Source: an uncultured Caulobacterales bacterium
GTDB taxonomy: Bacteria > Pseudomonadota > Alphaproteobacteria > Caulobacterales > Maricaulaceae
DNA: 34,995 nt
Reading direction: 5' to 3'
Assembly (NCBI GenBank): GCA_938003545.1
Contig: CALKXY010000040.1
Coordinates: forward strand, 1 to 34,995
The notes under the pieces were generated by a model, which worked only from the letters and a program-made list of their open reading frames with translations, searched no databases and had not been told where the DNA came from. A program made the position numbers and the translations under genes. This document shows, in pieces, positions 31,550 to 34,995 of the stretch; position 1 is the first letter of the stretch, and each line of letters begins with the position of its first letter.

Positions 31550-32173
31550 TTAAGTGTCGTTTACGATTAAACTCAGGGCACCTGCTTTTGAGGCTTTTAG
31601 GGTGTCTATATCAACGCCTGAACGGGACATAATTCTTAGTCCTGAATAGACTGATAATAACATTTGTGCCGCTTGGTCGATTTGGTCTTTTGTCCAATCG
31701 AGTTTAATGTCTGAGACGACGAGAGAGAGGGCTTGACCTAATTTTTTAAAACTTCGCTTCACGTGTTGGCTTGTCTCTATATCAATATCCGCGCGGTCTG
31801 CAGAGGCATTGCATAAAAAGCATCCTTTATTTTCGCGACCCGTTAAAGCGTCATTTATAGGGGCCGATAGAAAATCATCTAAGCGTTTAATGGGGCTTTC
31901 ATTCGACCTCAGGGCTTTCACAGCTGCATCAACATGGACTACTTCATATCTTTCTAGAGATTTGAGATAGAGATTATGCTTGCTTTGAAAGGCTTTATAG
32001 AGGCTACCCTTTGCAAGCCCTGTGGCTGCGAGAATATGGCTTAGGCCTGTACCTTCATATCCCTGTTTCCAGAAGAGCGACATAACGTTGTCGAGAACAT
32101 CTTCCTCAATAAATTCCCTGGGGCGCCCGACCGATTGAGATTTTTTTTTCGTTTCACGCTTTCGTGTTTTCAT
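31550..32173 (-). CDS. TetR-family repressor with a cysteine pair
   Basis: This 207-residue regulator has the N-terminal TetR helix-turn-helix (residues of about 21-66: VLDNVMSLFWKQGYEGTGLS, then ATGLAKGSLYKAFQSKHNLY). The ligand domain has KGCFLCNAS with Cys118 and Cys121, in the position where YxaF/NemR-like members carry a conserved G-C segment. Start ATG 32173 gives the usual length; an upstream in-frame ATG at 32215 adds 14 residues and would overlap an operator-like site. It is divergent from the RclC-like gene 106 bp away and is probably its repressor. Redox or electrophile sensing by the cysteines is inferred. Confidence 0.88.
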   Translation of the reverse strand: MKTRKRETKKKSQSVGRPREFIEEDVLDNVMSLFWKQGYEGTGLSHILAATGLAKGSLYKAFQSKHNLYLKSLERYEVVHVDAAVKALRSNESPIKRLDDFLSAPINDALTGRENKGCFLCNASADRADIDIETSQHVKRSFKKLGQALSLVVSDIKLDWTKDQIDQAAQMLLSVYSGLRIMSRSGVDIDTLKASKAGALSLIVNDT

Positions 32174-32178
32174 AATAG

Positions 32179-32266
32179 TTGACCAATCGGTTCCTATTTC
32201 ATATATCAAATTCATCGCAGCGGAGACGCTGCTTAACTTTTAACTTAATATAGACCATTTAGTCCA
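32179..32266. promoter_or_regulatory. Divergent promoter region with operator-like dyads
   Basis: Three dyads lie between tetR and the RclC-like gene. TTGACC-AATC-GGTTCC (32179-32194) and TAGACC-ATTT-AGTCCA (32251-32266) are two imperfect palindromes of the same design (T-x-GACC-N4-x-GTxC-x). Between them is a perfect repeat GCAGCG-GAGA-CGCTGC (32217-32232). The two related sites flank both start regions as expected for an autoregulated TetR operator. This is inferred from symmetry, not from a known motif for this protein. Confidence 0.5.
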
Positions 32267-32279
32267 CAATTCAAGGAAT

Positions 32280-32801
32280 ATGACAATGACAACACTTACA
32301 TCAAACACTGCCGTCGCAGGTTACACGGCTAGCCAGATTAATGCGCTAGGCGAGAAGATTACAACTATCGGAACAAATGCGCTTCGCTTTACAGGTGCAG
32401 GTGTCCTGGGCTGGATTGGTGCGATGAAATTCACAGCTTATGAAGCCGGTGCAATTGAAGGCTTGGTCGCGTCAAGCCCGCTTACATCTTGGCTTTATAG
32501 CGTATTCAGTCTTCAAGGTGCGTCGAACTTAATCGGCGCGACGGAAATCACGCTAGCTGCTATTATTTTGTTAGGCGCTAAGTTCCCTAAATTGGCGCTT
32601 CTCGGCGCATTGGGTGCGTTTGCGACATTCTTCGTTACATCCAGTTATCTTCTAACTGCCCCTGTTTGGGAACCTAGTCTTGGTGGTTTCCCCGCTCTCT
32701 CCGTTGTGCCGGGTCAATTCTTGCTTAAAGATATTGTTCTACTTGCAAGTGCAGTCTTCTTAACGGGTGACGCGTTGAAACGCATCGCTCGCGACGCATA
32801 A
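32280..32801 (+). CDS. RclC/YkgB-like DUF417 membrane protein
   Basis: This 173-residue protein has four hydrophobic segments. DUF417 signatures are IGAMKFTAYEAGAIEGLVAS, SPLTSWLYSVFSLQGASNLIG and LGGFPALSVVPGQFLLKDIVLL (given as segments). The E. coli member RclC is induced by reactive chlorine species; its biochemical activity is not settled. It is the first gene divergent from tetR. The start could be the ATG at 32280 or the second ATG at 32286. The AhpD-like gene follows after 38 bp. Confidence 0.85.
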   Translation: MTMTTLTSNTAVAGYTASQINALGEKITTIGTNALRFTGAGVLGWIGAMKFTAYEAGAIEGLVASSPLTSWLYSVFSLQGASNLIGATEITLAAIILLGAKFPKLALLGALGAFATFFVTSSYLLTAPVWEPSLGGFPALSVVPGQFLLKDIVLLASAVFLTGDALKRIARDA

Positions 32802-32839
32802 ATATACGCGAATCTAAATTTCAACTGAAAGGACATAAT

Positions 32840-33376
32840 ATGTCACGCTTAAATACTGTAAATCCTGAAACTGCGACGGGCCGTGCGGCCGAACTCCTCG
32901 GGGCTGTCAAAGCCAACATGGGGGCGGTACCAAACCTCACAAAAGTGATGGCGAACCAACCTGCCGTTTTGGAGGCTTTCCTGGGATTAGGCGACGCCTT
33001 ATCCAAAGGCAGTTTTGACCCCAAGACACGCGAAGCTATCGCGCTCACTGTCGCTGGAGCCAACCATTGTGACTATTGCGCATCTGCTCATTCAGCGATT
33101 TCGAAATCGTTAAAAGTCGACCAATCTGAAATTGACCTGCGTCTGAAAGGACAGTCTTCAGATACGAAATTAGAAGCCCTTCTGACCTTTGCAAATGCAG
33201 TCGTTAGCAAACAAGGTCTAGTGAGTGATGATGACATTGCGGCGGTTAGGGCCGCTGGACATGATGACGGTGCGATTGCTGAAGTCACGGCCCACGTAGC
33301 CGCGAATATCTTCACCAATTATATCAATCACGTGGCCCAGACAGATATTGATTTTCCAGTCGTAAAGCCGGAGTAA
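32840..33376 (+). CDS. Carboxymuconolactone-decarboxylase-family, AhpD-like CxxC protein
   Basis: This 178-residue all-helical protein has the peroxidase-type motif TREAIALTVAGANHCDYCASAH, with Cys77, Cys80 and His84 and Glu65 upstream, as in AhpD-like alkylhydroperoxidases. Such proteins reduce peroxides or pass electrons to them. AAAGGA lies eight bases before the ATG. Its place behind the RclC-like gene under the TetR dyads supports a role against reactive species. Confidence 0.88.
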   Translation: MSRLNTVNPETATGRAAELLGAVKANMGAVPNLTKVMANQPAVLEAFLGLGDALSKGSFDPKTREAIALTVAGANHCDYCASAHSAISKSLKVDQSEIDLRLKGQSSDTKLEALLTFANAVVSKQGLVSDDDIAAVRAAGHDDGAIAEVTAHVAANIFTNYINHVAQTDIDFPVVKPE

Positions 33377-33461
33377 TCGCGCGTTCTTCTGAAATTTCAT
33401 CCCAAATTTTACCAAACGGCCTGTGTAGTCCAAGCTCTCCTTTTAACGAGGGAGACGAGTG

Positions 33462-34490
33462 ATGGATTATTTTGTCGGATTAGATGTTGGTGTTGAAGAT
33501 ACAGCACTTTGCGTTGTGGATGTTGATGGAAAGGTCTTGCTTCAAACAGAAATACCAACTGACCCGCAGGCGATAGCTGAGGCCGTGCGGCCTTACCGCA
33601 GAACGCTGCGCCGCGCGGGGCATGAAGCAGGGGCGCTGTCGCCGTGGCTTCAATCTGAACTCCTCGCGCTCGGCTTGCCCGTGATCTGCGTCGAGGCGCG
33701 TCATGCAAGAGCAGCCATGTCCGCGCAGCGCAATAAGACGGATGCGGCGGATGCTTTGGGTCTGGCCCATATTATGCGCACGGGCTGGTTTAAGCGGGCG
33801 CATATGAAGGCGGAAGGCACGTATAAATTACGTCTTTTGCTGACGCACCGACGCAATCTGAAACGCAAATTCCTCGATATTGAGAACGCGATCCGCCATT
33901 CGCTGAAAGCTTTTGGCATCCGTATAAAAGGGACAGGCCGGGCGGGATTCGACAAACGCATAAGAGAGTTGACGGCGGATGATCCCTTCACGCGGGAGCT
34001 GATCGGGACGATGCTGGAGGCGCGTTCTGGGTTATGGGCGCAGTTCAAAAAACTGGACACGCAAGTCGTAAAAATCACCCGCCAAACCGAGCTAACGCGC
34101 CGTTTTATGGAGATTCCGGGCGTTGGCCCCGTGACGGCTTTGTCTTTTATGACGGGCGTGGATGATCCGTCCCGGTTCAAACGTTCGCGCGATGTCGGGG
34201 CTTATTTTGGCTTGACGACCAAATGTTGGCAGTCGGGCAGCTCAGTTGATATCAAGGGCCGTATCTCCAAGGCGGGAGACGGGGATGTGCGCCGGGCGCT
34301 TTATACGGCGGCGAGCGCGATGCTCTCGCGTTATAAAGGCCGTCTGGCGATTAAAAACTGGGGCCTGTCGATTGAGAAAAGACGCGGACATAAAAAGGCG
34401 CTTGTGGCTGTGGCGCGTAAGCTGGCGATTATTGTGCATGCGATGTGGCGGGACGGCACCTTCTTTGATGACCCGCTGATGGCCGATTGA
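33462..34490 (+). CDS. IS110-family DEDD transposase
   Basis: From ATG 33462 this is a 342-residue recombinase. The N-terminal RuvC-like DEDD domain shows GLDVGVEDT (first Asp), RAGHEAG (Glu) and KTDAADALGLA (two Asp). The C-terminal transposase_20 domain reads IPGVGPVTALSFMTGVDD and GLTTKCWQSGSSVDIKGRIS, with candidate catalytic serine in SGSS. All key residues are present, with no frameshift, so it is probably active. GGGAG lies seven bases before ATG 33462; GTG at 33459 is less likely. Confidence 0.93.
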   Translation: MDYFVGLDVGVEDTALCVVDVDGKVLLQTEIPTDPQAIAEAVRPYRRTLRRAGHEAGALSPWLQSELLALGLPVICVEARHARAAMSAQRNKTDAADALGLAHIMRTGWFKRAHMKAEGTYKLRLLLTHRRNLKRKFLDIENAIRHSLKAFGIRIKGTGRAGFDKRIRELTADDPFTRELIGTMLEARSGLWAQFKKLDTQVVKITRQTELTRRFMEIPGVGPVTALSFMTGVDDPSRFKRSRDVGAYFGLTTKCWQSGSSVDIKGRISKAGDGDVRRALYTAASAMLSRYKGRLAIKNWGLSIEKRRGHKKALVAVARKLAIIVHAMWRDGTFFDDPLMAD

Positions 34491-34514
34491 GATACGTGAA
34501 TTAAATAACTGATT

Positions 34515-34745
34515 TTGTGAGACACCGCGACAGCGGATGTGAGGAGATGGTGTAGACTTTGAAAAATGGGAAGCCCGATATCTTGCTTGTGAGCGTGCCG
34601 CTTGGCACGGAACACGACGTTTAGCCTGTTACGTTGCCCCATTTAACCGAAGCCGGATTGCACCTTAGCGGAGAGACGACGCGCCGAAAGACGAGCGTGT
34701 TGGCCGCTGGGAAGTGCGTAGAAGAGCACGGCGCACCTGATCTTT
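34515..34745 (+). ncRNA. Candidate bridge RNA region of the IS110 element
   Basis: IS110 elements encode a structured RNA that pairs with target and donor DNA. Only about 85 bp separate the transposase from the gene on its left, too short for such an RNA, so the right flank is the likely site, as in IS1111-type elements. Visible stems are CCGC-GACA-GCGG (34525-34536), a perfect CGTGCC-GCTT-GGCACG (34594-34609), and the long-range GCGCCG (34681-34686) with CGGCGC (34729-34734). The limits are approximate and the call is inferred. Confidence 0.4.
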
Positions 34746-34916
34746 ACCTCCCTAATAACGGGGCTGACAAATTAATTAAATACATCTATGAGAAACACAG
34801 GAGATACCGATGATGTGCACGCAAATGAGAGAAACGATTAGAAGAGCAAGATAAAGCGAACCGCCCTTTTGGGGGCACTTCGACGCTAAAGCTCTGTTTC
34901 TCCGAAGGGTTTGGGG

Positions 34917-34965
34917 GTGTCACATTTTGAGTAACTCGTGTGTGGGAGGGTCAAAATGGAGACAC
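34917..34965. repeat. Imperfect inverted repeat near the window end
   Basis: The left arm GTGTCACATTTTGA (34917-34930) and right arm TCAAAATGGAGACAC (34951-34965) match over GTGTC and CATTTTGA with one or two mismatched bases between. It might be the terminal region of another insertion sequence continuing beyond the window, or a transcription terminator without a T-run. Confidence 0.4.
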
Positions 34966-34995
34966 TGTGAATTGCCCTTCCTAAATCCCCCTAAC

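Larger units (their letters stand above)
33377..34760 (+). mobile_element. IS110-family insertion sequence (ends uncertain)
   Basis: This is a complete-looking IS110-type transposase gene with about 85 bp of non-coding sequence on its left and a longer structured flank on its right. IS110 elements lack classical terminal inverted repeats and do not make simple target duplications, so I cannot fix the ends from one copy; the stated limits are approximate. The left flank begins directly after the AhpD-like stop. Confidence 0.55.
34491..34995. other. Non-coding right flank of the IS110 element to the window end
   Basis: These 505 bp have no convincing gene. They hold several hairpins (34522-34540, 34594-34609, 34681-34734), a terminator-like GCCC/GGGC at 34863-34876, and an imperfect inverted repeat at 34917-34965. 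A 14-codon reading frame at 34810-34854 follows an AGGAGA but is too short to call. Confidence 0.5.

Noticed and set aside
34810-34854. 14-codon frame after AGGAGA
   Set aside because: Too short to judge without conservation; possibly a leader peptide but unsupported.
1-34995. CRISPR arrays, tRNA or rRNA genes
   Set aside because: No regularly spaced direct repeats, cloverleaf-like sequences or conserved rRNA segments were recognised on reading both strands; a covariance-model search would settle the tRNA question.

Overview
The window looks like chromosome from a marine alphaproteobacterium, most likely Hyphomonadaceae/Maricaulales-like (inferred from gene content; no rRNA is present to confirm it). 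Support comes from three things. The dapF, mtaB and ftsY genes lie in the neighbourhood usual for alphaproteobacteria. A Y-family polymerase of the kind often labelled 'ImpB' in this class carries a perfect alphaproteobacterial LexA box (GTTC-N7-GTTC). The window also holds a TonB receptor, a DUF885 peptidase and an S9 peptidase. Base composition is moderate, by eye about half G+C, with an AT-richer patch at 105-1258.

Left region (1-4773, mostly minus strand). An AT-rich accessory patch holds an orphan toxin/immunity pair: a GIY-YIG-like nuclease domain of the type found at the C-termini of Rhs/polymorphic toxins, translationally coupled to a leucine-rich-repeat-like protein. The delivery part of the toxin is absent. 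Upstream of it is a five-gene operon joined by 4-bp overlaps: pyridoxal kinase, a serine beta-lactamase-like hydrolase, two PaaI-type hotdog thioesterases and an HD hydrolase. A divergent arsC starts at about 4838.

Envelope region (5299-14203). Three tandem plus-strand paralogues each combine a lipobox with a C-terminal outer-membrane beta-barrel and a shared terminal SIP-x-x-LRG-x-x-F signature. The middle one has a long Tyr-Gly-rich linker and a dyad-rich leader. They are followed by a DUF885 peptidase with a pterin dehydratase (minus), a VanZ-like protein and a secreted protein of 23-residue tandem repeats (plus), and an EamA transporter (minus).

Housekeeping region (14210-19630). mtaB, ftsY and the EamA gene form a minus-strand operon, and dapF lies further right on the same strand. 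The SOS-type Y-family polymerase sits between dapF and mtaB on the opposite strand.

Right-centre region (19743-31281). A lipoprotein prolyl oligopeptidase ends at a good terminator. A plus-strand run follows: a very large MscS-type channel, a TonB receptor, prfA, a DUF998 membrane protein, a 53-residue membrane peptide and an ABM-like protein. Converging on it from the minus strand are argD and a second ABM protein.

Right end (31550-34995). A TetR regulator with a CxxC-like cysteine pair is divergent from an RclC/DUF417 membrane protein and an AhpD-like CxxC protein. Together they look like a reactive-species defence module with operator-like dyads between them. An IS110-family transposase follows, and its 505-bp non-coding downstream flank is a candidate location for a bridge RNA. 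No tRNA, rRNA or CRISPR array was seen.

The most unusual items are the lipidated-barrel triplet with its RNA-switch-like leader, the orphan toxin/immunity module, the 23-residue repeat protein and the redox module.
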